Source: Aulostomus chinensis
Taxonomy: Eukaryota > Chordata > Actinopteri > Syngnathiformes > Aulostomidae
NCBI GenBank assembly: GCA_037954235.1
Contig: JBBMOA010000009.1
Location: 26,860,626 to 26,924,625 of the forward strand
Reading direction: 5' to 3'
DNA: 64,000 nt
Below the pieces are notes generated by a model, which was not told the DNA's origin, did no database searches, and saw only the letters and a program-made list of their open reading frames with translations. Positions 17,222-29,582 of the stretch are shown here, piece after piece. Both the position numbers and the translations under genes were made by a program. Each line of letters starts with the position of its first letter. The first letter of the stretch is position 1.

Positions 17222-19600
17222 AAGATAGCAGGTGTCCCGGCGTGACATTCAGGTCATCTCCCCACAGCTGACAACCCTCCTCCTCATTATGGTGGGCGAG
17301 GTCAAAGATGATCTGAACCAGAATGACGTATTTTCTCCTCAGGGGTCAAAGGTCAGAGCTCACTGACAGTAGCAGGTGTGAAGAAATGTTGCTCTTTTTA
17401 AGATGCCACTTACGTCACTCCTGTACTGCATCGTCCAAACCTTTAAAACCACCCACAAATACCGCATTTTTCCTAATTTCAGAGGCAATCATTTCCAAAT
17501 CTGCCAGCTTGGATTTGTAGTTCACTTAATATGCAGCGCTGTTCTTCAGAGTATATCTTTTTTATCTTATTTACTCTTCTATCATTCTCTGTTTTGTAGG
17601 GGTCATACAGACGTAACAGATTAATGAAACGACGACAGGCCAAGCAACTCAAGTGCGTTATGGAGAGACTTGGCCTGAAATACTCTCAGCGTGAATGCAA
17701 TTAAGTGATTATTTAAGTTCATCACATTAAATCACATCTCATTGTGCTATAAACAAACTTTTTTTTTTCTATATTTTGTCAGTTCTGTAGAATCTCTCAC
17801 CTAACCAACAGTTACGAATAATGACACGACGTCGGCCATTTTATTCAAAATCCAAGCGACGCCCCCACAGCCTGTCGACGGATGGTTTGAAGAGGATTCA
17901 AAATCGTTCATCCCCGCTACTAAAATAAACCAAACTAAGCAAAAGATTTGATTGAAATATTAACATTTAGTTTAATTTAGGCATCATTGATCAGAACATT
18001 TTCATGATCCAAATTCCACAGAGGGGTGTACACAGCTCTGGGTGGTTCGCAGGCATCTCTCCGTCTCTCCCTCAGCGTCCTTTGTCCCCGGCGTTATTGT
18101 CCATGGGTCGCTACAGCAGAGACTGTTGAACTGGTAGTTCGACACCTTATTACTGCACTAATAAGAGTAGTTTAGTTCCCCCCGCCTGACATAATGGATT
18201 AATCCTAGACATCTGTCTATCAAGCACTTTTTTCCTTATGAAATTAACTCTCCTATTGTTGGACCAATGATTCTGGTTGAAGGAAAGCTGAGCAACCAAA
18301 TAAGTGACGTCTCAAGCAGGTCTATAGCCCCGTGGCTACTGGGGAAAAACTCCTCCTGGTGTGTTTTGTGTGTCTGTGGAGTGGGTGTCTGCATTTGTGA
18401 CCCTATGAACAGTTGTCTGTATGTGGTGCCACTGTCACCGGGGGGTGGTGACGTGCGAGGCCAATTATTTCAGAGGATGTGTCAGAGATCTTCAGGAGCC
18501 TGTTTCTTGGGTGAGGTGGAGACGGTGACAGGACAGGAGGATGGGCTCTATGCTGTCGTATGAGAGGCGCAACGGTTCTGAAGCTGAGACCATGACACCA
18601 GGTCCATGCCTTAAATTGCATTCCACCCTTCATGCTGCAACCCTCCAACCCTGCTCATCACCTCAGCCATTCCTCGGTAATTAAAAACATAACTTACTTT
18701 CTAAATTAGTGTTTCTCAAAAATGTTTTCAGGGAAAGGACTGCTTTAACAAATTAAAAAAACAAAAATTAAAATATCACTGAGCGCAAACTTCCAGCATT
18801 TTCCCAAAAATACAAACAGTTCCAATTCAGAAATTTACAACAAATCACAACTTAATGACAGTTTTAAAAACAACAGAGAGCTAATGGGAAGGCCAAGATG
18901 GCGCTGTCCTGTTTGTCTACCAGCACGCTGATGTGTTTTACGGGGTGACAGCGAGACAAGCTCCGACATTTCCTCTCACCTGCAGTCTGAGTTCATACTT
19001 ATGACATTAACGCATTTTATACAATTATTGTTTCAGTAATTTGATAGGACGAGGGGCATTCCATGAGTGCTGATACAGAGTACAACAGCAGGTTTTTAAA
19101 CAACAATAGGTACTATCAGTCTGCTTCAAAGGTGGTTTTATTATCAATTACAAGACGCAGCACCAGTACCAGCAGTGACTGGAACCCCAGTACATTAACC
19201 CACGCTGACATCATAAGAAAACCAATCTGAAAAGATGGATATTTTTCCAGATATACATTAACACTTGAGTCAAATTACAACTAATTATCTGAAGAGGGGA
19301 CGAGACAGAGAGAGGCCTGGGTACTTCCCTACTGCAAACCTCGATGGGCCTGCAGTCGGAGGCAATGTCCAGGATATCTTGAATTAAAGCGATTTATAGA
19401 AATGTTGATCAAAAACAATAAAACAGCTGAAGCTGAGCTGTAAAAACCTATCAGCAAGGACATGTTGGGCTGTGGATAGGACACTGCAAGCCAAGTGCCT
19501 AAACTGATTTAAGAATAACACAAAGATAATGTTCAGAACAGCACTACTGGTGTCATTGCTTAATTAACACCCATATTCATATCAAAGCTAATATAATTTT
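17222..19600. other. Intergenic region upstream of gcrp
   Basis: No confident gene. Features are the exon-like ORF at 17600-17704, a GACGTCGGCCATTTT promoter-like patch near 17826-17846, and a stretch from about 18707 (TTTCTCAAAAATGTTTTCAG) that resembles the ends of degraded fish hAT-type DNA transposons, although I cannot define its limits. AAGATGGCGC occurs at 18896. Confidence 0.4.
17600..17704 (+). other. Orphan exon-like ORF, unknown
   Basis: A strong acceptor (CTCTGTTTTGTAG, ending 17599) is followed by a phase-0 open frame of 34 codons: GSYRRNRLMKRRQAKQLKCV then MERLGLKYSQRECN and TAA at 17702-17704. The composition is strikingly basic and unlike nearby noise. AATAAA follows at 17924-17929. 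No upstream partner exon was found on the + strand, and no family is recognised. It may be a terminal exon of an unannotated gene or a coincidence. Confidence 0.25.
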
Positions 19601-20260
19601 TTTTGTATTTGTTTTTTTTTTTTTTTGGAAAACGATGAAACGAGTTCTGAAATGGCAGCTAATGCGGATGGCTACATGCTAACCAGCGCTCGTTAGCTTA
19701 TGCTACAACCAGTTAAATCGTGCTACCACTGGAACCTATGGGGATTACTGGTCATGATAGCCACGACACCACCGCCCAAAACTACTACCGGCACCGCGGT
19801 GGAGGCAGAATCCACAAGTAGATGACAGTTTGATGCGCGTTAGAAGCTAGCGAAGACATTTTGTAGTGCCACTGAGGTCTGTGAGGCAGCTGAGTTAGCG
19901 TTAGCTCACCGGATGCTCACTTCCGTGTAGCAGCAGTGCTAGTTAGCTCGCCGCTGACCCTCACAGCCATGACAGCGCCAGGGGCCAGCAGGGAAATTAT
20001 GACAGCTGCTGTCCGCAGAAATTCAACAACAGTATATAAGGTTGTACGTCACAAGTTTACAGTATGAAACCAGTGTCATTAACCTTCTTCTCGTCCAATT
20101 ATTCTCAAACGTGGTACAGTATGCACAGTGGCTCCCGGTCCGGCCCCAACTCCAGTGTTTGTCCCGAGATGAACACACACACCGGCTTCAGAATCACCGG
20201 AACTAGCGCTTTCCTCAAGTTGACGGTAAGATACACTTTGATTCGTGTGATTCTAAAACT
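19600..20260. promoter_or_regulatory. Promoter-like region with divergent candidate first exons
   Basis: On the - strand an ATG at 19970 opens MAVRVSGELTSTAATR and meets a GTGAGC donor at 19920, next to an ETS-type CGGAAGTG. On the + strand TATATAAG at 20033 precedes an ATG at 20169 (MNTHTGFRITGTSAFLKLT) that meets a GTAAGA donor at 20226. GCTAACG/TTAGC motifs are frequent around it. No downstream exons were found for either, so these may be promoters of non-coding transcripts or remnants. Confidence 0.25.
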
Positions 20261-23200
20261 TTCTGGTGAGTGTCTCGGTCGCATAGCAACCGTGCGGCCC
20301 TGCTTTCCCTGGACCCGCGGTGGGCGTAGAACCCACTGCTGTCCAGTGTACTGAGTGTGTACTGCTGCTAAAGGAGAGTCCTGCTGTATATTCACCACTG
20401 ATTTTTACATATTTTTTTCATCACCATGTATGAGAACACGGACACTGAAGACTTTATTAAACATATTAAAGCCCATTTACTTATTTTCATACGTTTGTAC
20501 CATAATTTAATAATCATAAGTCAATAAATCTTTTCATTGTAAAACTCAGAGTTCACCACACACACACACAAAATACACACTTGGAAAAACAAAAACAAGT
20601 TTAGATTCGTGACCATATTCCCAGCAGGTGTGTTTCTTGTTCCCTTTTCACCGTTTGTAGCGTGGCCCCTCACTTGAACTGTTGTTCCAGGCTATTCCAC
20701 TGTACTGCTAAAGTGCTACACCTAGTGGCGTCATTGTGGTATTACCGTTCAGCGGGCCGGTTGAAACGAGCCTACATGATTTGGCCACAGGGGGGCGCTC
20801 GCAGCACACAGACCACACTTTGCACTTTAAGCAACTTGATGGATATTATGTGTTTTAAGAAGCATACATGTTATTTTAAGTACGTTAGGAAGAAGGAGAA
20901 AACCACATATTAATCAGTAAACCACAGTTTGATAAAAGAGGAAAAAACAAACATTTCTTTGAGTCCCTCAATTAGTGTGTGTTTTCTGGATAGAGCGTAG
21001 TTCCGGGCTGTGACCGCTAGGTGTCAGGCTTGTCAAGTACCCCTCAGCCGGTTCTCCTCTGCCCTCATACCGCAGTCTGTCACTGTAGCAACCACCTGGA
21101 GTTTCTAAACCTTTCCTGGACTGCAGATTTAGTTTTTAGTCCGCAAAATCTAATTAGCACGGTACAATGGCAACTTGACTACATTTTTTTTCTGAACAAA
21201 ATCACAGTATGATCAATGGCAACATAATTGCTGCTGAATTAAGTTACATTATAAAATGAATTTAAAAAATAATATAAATAATGATATTTTTGACCATTTT
21301 TATTTTGTTCTAGTGTGCATATCGGGTCCTTTTCTCATTTAGCATCTGATGCTCTGAGACCTGCCCACTACAGAATGTGATTGACATTTCGACTTGCCTG
21401 ACATCATGAGATAAAGCCATTGAAAGAACAAATATTTGATCAGTTTGGTGTTGCAGATGGTCTGATAGCATGTAGGGAAGGTGCAGTAGTTGTATTCATA
21501 GGGACTGGGCTGCATCCACACACTTTCCTCCCTCCTCCCAACTCACGCTTCTCCTCTGCCATCATCCCTGGGGAGGAGGGGTAGAAATGTTTGAGTCTAT
21601 ATTCTATATAAGAGAAAGGCGAAGAGGAGTTCAGTGCGGGGATCATATAGCCGAGGGTCACACTGATAAAAGCTGCAATGCTGTTTTCTCCATCGCTTGA
21701 TAACTCGGTACTGATTGACACATTAATATTGCATTGATCCACAAGTTCTCAAACACACTATAGAATCCATGTAAAAGAAAAGATCAAATCAGCGTTAAGT
21801 GTTAGTTTATACTTCTCCCTGTGCATTTGTTGATTTTCCTGGCAAAAGCAACCACTGAATTTGTTTCATATGAGCCAACAGACAGAGGAACCCATAGAGC
21901 CATCTTCTAATTTAACTCTCTGTTTATCTTTTAAATTGCAAAAGTTAGACATTAATTAACAGTGGAATGTCCTAACTTGAAGGTGTAAGACTAGTTTACA
22001 CTAATAAAACCTCTCTCTTCGTGCGTCCCTTGTGATTTGAAGGCAATGTCAGTGAACCACAGTGGACACATTAGAAAACTTAACTGCAATAGCAAATACC
22101 GTCTCTGGTGAAGCATAGCGGGTCTTTGAAATACCACAGGAGACAAAACAATAATGCTATCACCTATAAACATCACGACCGAGGGCAGTGGTTCAACCTG
22201 GGTTTTTCCTTCAATTTATTTTGGCTGTTAATGATATGCTATCCGATTGCTATCTCCCTTTCCTGCTCTCTCCCCTCTCCTACTCCCCGCTGTAGCCTGG
22301 AGGACTGTTCTTAGTGAGCATCTGGAGGCAGGGTGTTGAATAGGCTCTATTCTTCGCAGGGCCCTGTGGTCCAGCGAGCACACTCAAGGCACGGACACTC
22401 GGCTATGGTCCGTAGAGAAGGCAGAGGCGGTAGTGGGGGCAGGGTAGCTGGAGAAAAAGCCTGCAAGAGCACAGCAGCCGTTAGTGTGATTTAGTGTAAA
22501 ATTTTGATTCCCACTTTCCTTTATTTCCTGTAATTTATGTTCCATTTCCCTGCAAATGGAAATGGAGAAGAGGGGAGGCATGGAGCGTCTCCGACCCCAG
22601 ATAAAGATATTTCTCTGTCTTGTAGCGACAAAATGAATCCCTGCAACATTTCTTGCAACTTTTCTTCATCAGGTGCAGAAGGTGTTGTGACATTTGGCTT
22701 GCATGAATGGGGCTCTGGAGCGGCTGAGGAAGTTGATTTCCCACAAGTTTGGGAGGATGCATGTAGACAACTGTAGTCAGGAGATTCATTGTCTCGTAGC
22801 TGGGATGGAAAGAGAGACAGAGAAGGAAGGGTGGGAATCGAGAACTGGAACTGGTATCCAGAACTCTGAGAACTGACATGGTGGGCCTTCAACCTCTCAG
22901 TTGCTTTTGTTATTGTGTTTCTGACCGTTGCTTCTTGCAGGACGATGATGTCATGTGTCTACACCCTGATAGGGAAATGGAAAGTAATTTCTTTGTTCAG
23001 ATATTTTTGGCAGACATGCATAAGGGCATTGACAATGAAGTGAACAGATATTTATGAAATATGATCAGTGCCCATCCCTAAGTAAGTGAGCAGCATAGAC
23101 ATTTTTTTACAAGGTTCAAAGCAAATTTTAACTTATTAATTTGTGGCTTGAACTGTCATAGCTAGAGTAAGAATAGTTTTTGATCAAACTAATTTCATCC

Positions 23201-25469
23201 TTGTGCCGACACAACAAAAATACTGTATGATTGTTTGTGGTCCGTGCGAGGCCACCAGTCATGAGGAGAATCCTCCAGATCTGTGGGGACAGGATGTGCC
23301 TGATCTGGTGAGTCTGGGTTTAACTTAAAGACACTTCCCTCCCTATTGATTGTGTGGCTGTGAATGTGGGACATCTTGTGTCTGCCTCTGCTGTTTGCTG
23401 GTTCAGTAGTTGGATCAATCTGTTTGTGTCTGCGCCAGGGAGCTCTAACTTGAGCTGCATGGGCTGATCTGGAGAAGGTAATGGGATTGTAAGTGTCTGT
23501 CAGAGAGGAGGAGAGGTAATGAAATGAGGGGTCAGGGCTGTCAGAACGCGAGATTTCAGCTGACAGCCGCGCACACATCAAGGGAGCGTGCTGCGTGTGT
23601 GCCTTTTCACGTGTGGGCATATGCATGTGTTTATGCTTATGTGGATACAGTGCGTTAACAGACTGCTTCTCCTGCTGACAGCTAGACAGGATCATGGGAG
23701 TTTGTGTTTGCTAAATGTCTGTGGGTTTGTAACTCGGCCGTGATGATAGATTGAAACCTCAGGATGACAACATAACTGCAGCATGTTACAGCAGGGAAGG
23801 CGTGACCATTTCCTGCGTTTCCCACTCTGCTGATAGTTCTTATCTGAGAAGGCAGAGAAATAGGGTAATGCTGTCCCTGCAGCTGTCAAAACAGCCACTC
23901 TGTCTGTTTAGTTGATGCATGTTCCTGGGAGATAGAGCGTAGCTAAGCTGTAAGAAAGAGGTTATGGATTGTACAAACTGTACCAGACCCTTCCAGGAGG
24001 TGGTGGCCATTTGAGCCATAAACTCAACCAAATACGGATTTCATCTCGTTGTATCATATTCCTGCAAAATCCTTACAAATACGCGACTGGCCATTCTGTG
24101 AATCGCCCCTGCTTTGAAATCATTATATCAGTGCATAAGCCCTATATGTGTCCCATTGTGATTTGATTTGGAAAGCAGAAATGGCAGATTAATCTGAAAT
24201 CCTCCCAAGTAGATTATCCACTCATCTCTAAAGCTCATGCGTTGAGGGTTCCTCATAATTGCCGCTCGTGGTTGTGGGGGCAGGAGTGCCCAGCTTACCC
24301 ACGGTCTGGGAGAACAGAACCGATCTGCTTCCTCAACGCCGCCCGGGTCTGCTTATTAAACGTGCCGTTGACCCTGCTTCCCCCCCCCTGTGCCTCTTCC
24401 CATTGTGTTATATCTGATTGATGTTGACTGGGGTCACCTAAGCCCATGCAGGGGATCACGGCACAGTGCGCAGGGGGCTAAATGTTTACATGCATTCATT
24501 TGATTTTACCCAGGGGTCTGCTGGCTCAATCCAGGGTCATCCTGTGGACGGGCCGACTCGGCCATATGTCATGATTTTCTCCACCACCGGACTGAAGGTC
24601 AGACCCACCAAGTTATGGTGGCTAGTTAGGAAGAATAAATACTCTTTGTGGGAGGATCTTCTCCTCTTATGACAGACCTCTCAGCTGTGACAGCCGACAT
24701 GCCTCTTAACATGAGTGGGTTGAGGAACACGTATGACTCTAATGTTGCCTCTCTCTCGATTTCTTTTTCCCTCTCAGATTAGACAGACGGATAGGTCTTC
24801 TCCATATTCATGACAGTGAGGAACAAAGATGAACGAACAGTAAATAGTTGAGCTCGAAAAAGAAAATTCTCAGCTCTCCAGAGAGCAGATTTGTTTTCGG
24901 TACCGAGGGCTGAGGTGAAAAGGCTAGTGGGCAGTCACACTCAAGGAAAATCATTGCAACAGAAAGAACTTAAAACATGAATAATTGAAGACTAATCACT
25001 CAAGAAAATATTCCAACTCTTGTATGCAGTTACTGCACAATGAACTTTATGAGAAACTTTATTCATAGATCATTTTACGAAGTGCTTTACAAGACAGAAT
25101 AATAAGTTACCGAGTAAAAAGACTTTATATACAACCTGGAAAGAGCATGTAGAGAAGTTAAGATGAAATACATCATTTATGAAAATAAACATTGTTGAGA
25201 ATTACTTAAAGTTGATGGATTATTCAGACCACAAACTTGTAAAATGATTTTTCTAGAGGTTTGATTTTTTACGGATGTTTAAAAAGGGGACAGGATCTCT
25301 CCTCAGAACCTCCCTGTCCCAGAGAGCAGAGGTCTTGACAGAGAGGATCTGATGGTCTTGATGCTGTCTAGCAGGAAGAGCTGTTGCAGACCACCTCACG
25401 TTGACGTACGAGGTCAGACGATCTGGACTGACCAGAAACATGCAAAAAGTACCCTTTCAAAGTAAAAGA

Positions 25470-25470
25470 C

Positions 25471-25501
<31 letters not shown>

Positions 25502-25502
25502 A
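25470..25502 (+). repeat. (AAAG)n tetranucleotide microsatellite
   Basis: About eight GAAA/AAAG units. Confidence 0.92.
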
Positions 25503-26105
25503 GCGCATCTCAGAAGGATTATCTTGTGGTTGAAAAGATGTTCAACTCAAAATGTATTTGAGTAACTTCCTGATGGTGCGACAACATTTGTGCTGTGTGC
25601 TCATGGGCCATTTATTTCTTGTCACTTAAAAAAAGCAGTTGAACAACAGTGTAAAAGTTTCCTTGGCTGTTATAGCAATGGCGATGAAGACAATTTCAAG
25701 TGCTCAAGCGGACGAATAAAGGTTTATCTTATCTTTACATAGGACGGTTCAGAGTTTTGCATTACTGAGAGGAGCTGTGCCTAAATATGACTTGTGCGCT
25801 TCCTGTTGTGCGCTGCATTGAGATTTATACACGTTTTAAAACCTATTGTCACCTCTTCAGGTGTGCAGGTGTTACATACCTTGACTGTGTAAAATTCAAA
25901 AGGGGTCTAGAGTCATTTTCTTATACCTATAAACAGCATTCTAATCATCTGCAATGACCCAGAAGCATAGAATGTTTGGTGTTTTTGTGCTGATCAGTCG
26001 GAGCTTCACCACGGCGCTGGTGTATCTCACCCAGTGATTTAACAGGCAGCCATTGATCCGGCTGGTAAACATTCATTGCTTTCAAAAAGATTTTCTACCC
26101 TCTTT

Positions 26106-26108
<3 letters not shown>

Positions 26109-26146
<38 letters not shown>
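26109..26146 (+). repeat. (TC)19 microsatellite
   Basis: A polypyrimidine run followed by CACACACA and, 40 bp on, a TG tract (26185-26217). Mirror-repeat polypurine-polypyrimidine runs can form triplexes. Confidence 0.93.
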
Positions 26147-26153
<7 letters not shown>

Positions 26154-28801
26154 CTCTGTCACTTTCATACTCATGCATTGGAATGTGTGTGTGTGTGTGT
26201 GTGCGTGTGTATGTGTGTTTGAGATGAATGCTAACAGGCGGGCGGGGGTGGGGTAACTGATTGGAGTCTGAGTGAGCGAGTGTTGATAGAAAGTGGCTCA
26301 GACTACATGAAGAATAGGACGGAGAACAGACAGTGTGGTGGTACGGCATAGAAATGAATGATTGTCTCCCAGTTCTCTCACCCATTAACCAGACAGGGCC
26401 ATTGTTGCCTTCACTTCCCACTGGCACACTGTTGCTCTGACTGACAGCCCGTCAAGCCGCCTCTCTGGGTCTGCCACATGGTGGGCTGCTGAATGGGGAC
26501 TGCTCTGTAAAAACAGCTTACCTCAACTCTTTAATTTGTCTTTCACCTGCGTTCAACTCAGTGCTTTAGTAATTGATTTTGCTTCAAAACCCTCAGGGTA
26601 AAATAAAATGTTTTTTAAAGCTATTCTGGCTCATACAAATGCAGTTGACCTTATCATTATTGATTTTTATGTTAGTGAATGTCAGGTTTCATGTGTGGTT
26701 CAGGGGGATTATGCGGTGCCATTACCAGATTTCTGTGCGTTACATCCAGCCCGGTCTGTTGGAATGACTGTGTTCGTTCTTATACATACGTCTTGGCAAA
26801 TGCAGTACCATAAATATCAGGCCAGTGGGAACGGCACTCTGTTGCAATCATCCAACACCCCACTAAGAGCCCCTCTTGAGAAGTGTAGCCCCATCCCCAC
26901 CTTGTGAGTGTGTGTATACGCCCACTGTGCACAGCCAGGATGGTGACGGCGAGACGATGCGTGTTGAACGACTCTCACAGGCGGAGGCTGTCTCATGGAA
27001 TTCCAGAGCCGAAGCAGGAGGCAGAGAGGAGGCTGCTGTGGAAACAATGGCCAGGGACATCTGTCATGCGTGGCTGCACTCCCCTTCTCTTACAATGGGA
27101 AGGGGGGACCAGCCAGTGGTGGCTTTCTTTTCTGTCCCCTCCTTTCCGGGGACACTTCTGGCTTTTACAATGGGCCTTTTGTCCCCTCCCTACTTTTTGC
27201 CAACGTTTAACCCTTTGAGTCTGCTCCTTTTTCTGCCTCTTCTTTCTGTCTCCACTGCAAAACAAAACATAGTCGAAACCGCGACTATTCATTCACCTCC
27301 CTCTGCTTCTGTTTTTCATTATGACTTTTTGGCTCTGTCTCTGGCTGGGCTCCCTGCATGAGTATGTGGAGACCCTGTTTACGTGCCGTGTTTGTGAAAG
27401 AGGATGGAAATGATTCCTGCGCACCTCAACCTGCCAGGCTCACGCAGTCCAGCGCCCTCATGAGCAGACCTGATTTGATCTTGTGAGTCTCTGGGCCTCA
27501 GAACAACATGGTGGTAGCCTCTGGCACCCGAGACACCACCCTGGCTCGATATACTCCTCTACCTCCATGGTGTCCTCTTCCAACCACCCCCATTGTGTGT
27601 GAGCCAGATAGCCATGTTTTCAGGAAGCCAAGCCACTCAGAGGTTGTCATCACACACTTACTGCCCATTGATGCGACACAAATCACTTCCCCTGTGTGAT
27701 AATCTGGCACTGTGTTGAGCAGCACACATGAATGACATGAGTTTATGTACTGTGAGTTCTGCTCAGTCCCATTGATTGCCAAACCCATTATGATGTTTGA
27801 ACCACAGCCCTGCCCTGACTAGGATGTAATTATACTTGGATCCTTGAAGCTGTCTGTTTCTTAGTGTTTTCAACACTCATCACCCTGATGTAAATTGCAA
27901 ATTGATTTTCCCAGCCTCTCTTTCTTAAGGACTTAAGGGGTTCAAGCTGACCAATAGATTGGTCAGATTGCAATTTATTATTGCTGTCAGCAACAAGACT
28001 TTTCAAGGTGAAACTCGGTAGTCGACCGATCTCATCAGGTGGGCAGCGTCAACTTGACAAAGCAGAAATAACCACCAGAACACAATTGTTATCCAGCCTG
28101 GACCGGAGGAACATGTAGTTTCACAGATTCCAAGGATTTTTTCTTGTGTGTGGTCGAGGAAATCCCAGGATAATTAGAAATACTGTTACAGAGTAAGAAT
28201 ATGGTACCTTCACAATATTTTGCCCATAATTATAAAAGTATCGTAGAGAGATTTGATGCTGGTATGTAGCCATTGTATTGCAACAGGAAGGTTTGTGATA
28301 TTTATGTTTTGTCCAACCTGTTCCCATGACAGACATCATTACACTTCTGTGGTTGTGGAGCAAGATTGTTGTAACATGATGCAAGTTAGTTAAGCAGCGT
28401 GTTGGGTGCTAAAAATGCTTATTTTCCCTGTAACCCACTTTGGCAGTCATGGCCTTGTGTTGAGTTGTCTAAGTGTGAGTTGCCAAGTTAGGTGCCCCGT
28501 GTTTGGGAGGATGGATTCCACAACATCTATCATGGATTTAATTCACAACCCCCGGCACTTGGGATTCCACCACCATGCCTCACCCGGCACCATAATGGAC
28601 TGACTGGCAAACTGGACTGCTGCGTCCCATCCTGCCAGCTAATTGCTGCCAGCTGCTGGTGGTCAGGGAACAAAGGGCTGTTTGAAAAGGTGATGTGTTG
28701 ATTGGGGGAGCTGTCCACCCTCCTTTAATGGGATGTGCATCACATGAGATGTGGCATCTGTGTACAGCGCTGCCTCATTCTCACACACATGCACGCGTGC
28801 G

Positions 28802-28803
<2 letters not shown>

Positions 28804-28857
<54 letters not shown>
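28804..28857 (+). repeat. (CA)27 microsatellite
   Basis: A near-perfect run, preceded by CACACATGCACGCGTGCGCT, an imperfect CA/CG extension. Confidence 0.95.
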
Positions 28858-28858
<1 letters not shown>

Positions 28859-29190
28859 CCCCAGGGCGCAGCACACTGTAACAACACCAGCCCATCTGTG
28901 TTCCGTAACTGGAGGACCAAGCCAACTAAGAAGAATAAGATGGAGTGCGTTTGAATAAGGTGAAGCTGCCGCAGGTCATTTGCATTGTTTGGAGAGAGCA
29001 GCTGGGATGTGGTTTTATGTTTTATTGGTGTCATGATTTCTTCCTTGACATTTTTGCAGTCATTTTATCCCACCTTGATTACAGCCATACTCGCAGATGT
29101 GGGGCTATCAGAGTTTCCTGTCTCCTTGCTGGTGCGTTTACCTTTTTAGCTGTAAGAGAAGGTGGAGGGGATTTAGGCAGTGAATGTCTC

Positions 29191-29582
29191 ATGCTGGGAC
29201 TGCACGGTGGTGCAGTGGTCAGCACTGTGGCCTCACAGCAAGAAGGTTCTGGGTTCGAGTCCCGGCTCCAGCACGGGATCTTTCTGTGTGGAGTTTGCAT
29301 GTTCTCCCCGTGTCTGCGTGGGTTCTCTCCGGGTACTCCAGCTTCTTCCCACAGTCCAAAGACATGCAGTTGGAGACTAGGCTGATTGATACTCTAAATT
29401 GACCGTAGGTATGAATGTGAGTGTGAATGGTTGTTCGTCTCTCTATGTTGGCCCTGCGATGGACTGGCGACCTGTCCAGGGTGAACCCCGCCTCTCGCCC
29501 GTAGCCGCTGGGATAGGCTCCAGCCCCCTGTGACCCTTGATAGAAAGGAATAAGCGGAAGACGACGAATGAATGAATGAACA
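29191..29582 (+). mobile_element. tRNA-derived SINE
   Basis: The 5' part carries RNA polymerase III promoter elements: an A-box-like GTGGTGCAGTGGTCAGCA and a canonical B box GGTTCGAGTCC (29252-29262). The body includes GGAGTTTGCATGTTCTCCCC, CCACAGTCCAAAGACATGCA and CCTGCGATGGACTGGCGACC, blocks that recur throughout teleost genomes. It ends in AATGAATGAATGA instead of poly(A). Both edges are approximate; no target-site duplication is clear. The 191-codon - strand ORF across it is an artefact. Confidence 0.85.

Larger units (their letters stand above)
20261..29190. other. Intergenic region, no supported gene
   Basis: AT-rich sequence with scattered microsatellites (AAAG near 25471, TC at 26109, TG at 26185, CA at 28804). 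The longest ORF here (- strand, 23195-23695, 166 codons) is rich in His, Ser and Pro without hydrophobic patterning, known motifs or plausible splice partners, and is not called as a gene. Confidence 0.6.

Noticed and set aside
17062..17340. Protein-like - strand readings (KYVILVQIIFDLAHH..., EELLHGFANITLHVLQRG)
   Set aside because: The frame is broken by TAA at the TATA box and by a stop before the donor. The stretch is better explained as gcrp promoter and 5' UTR, although a decayed exon cannot be fully excluded.
18707..19650. Possible degenerate hAT-type transposon
   Set aside because: One edge resembles known fish elements, but no terminal inverted repeats, target duplication or transposase remnant could be established.
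23195..23695. 166-codon - strand ORF
   Set aside because: No recognisable motif, polar low-complexity composition, no splice partners and no promoter. Length alone is not enough in 64 kb.
26876..27361. 161-codon + strand ORF
   Set aside because: No domain or hydrophobic pattern, and ORFs of similar length occur in the other frames and on the opposite strand.
29191..29290. A functional tRNA gene
   Set aside because: The A and B boxes are present, but the sequence does not fold as a cloverleaf with paired acceptor ends and continues into the SINE body.
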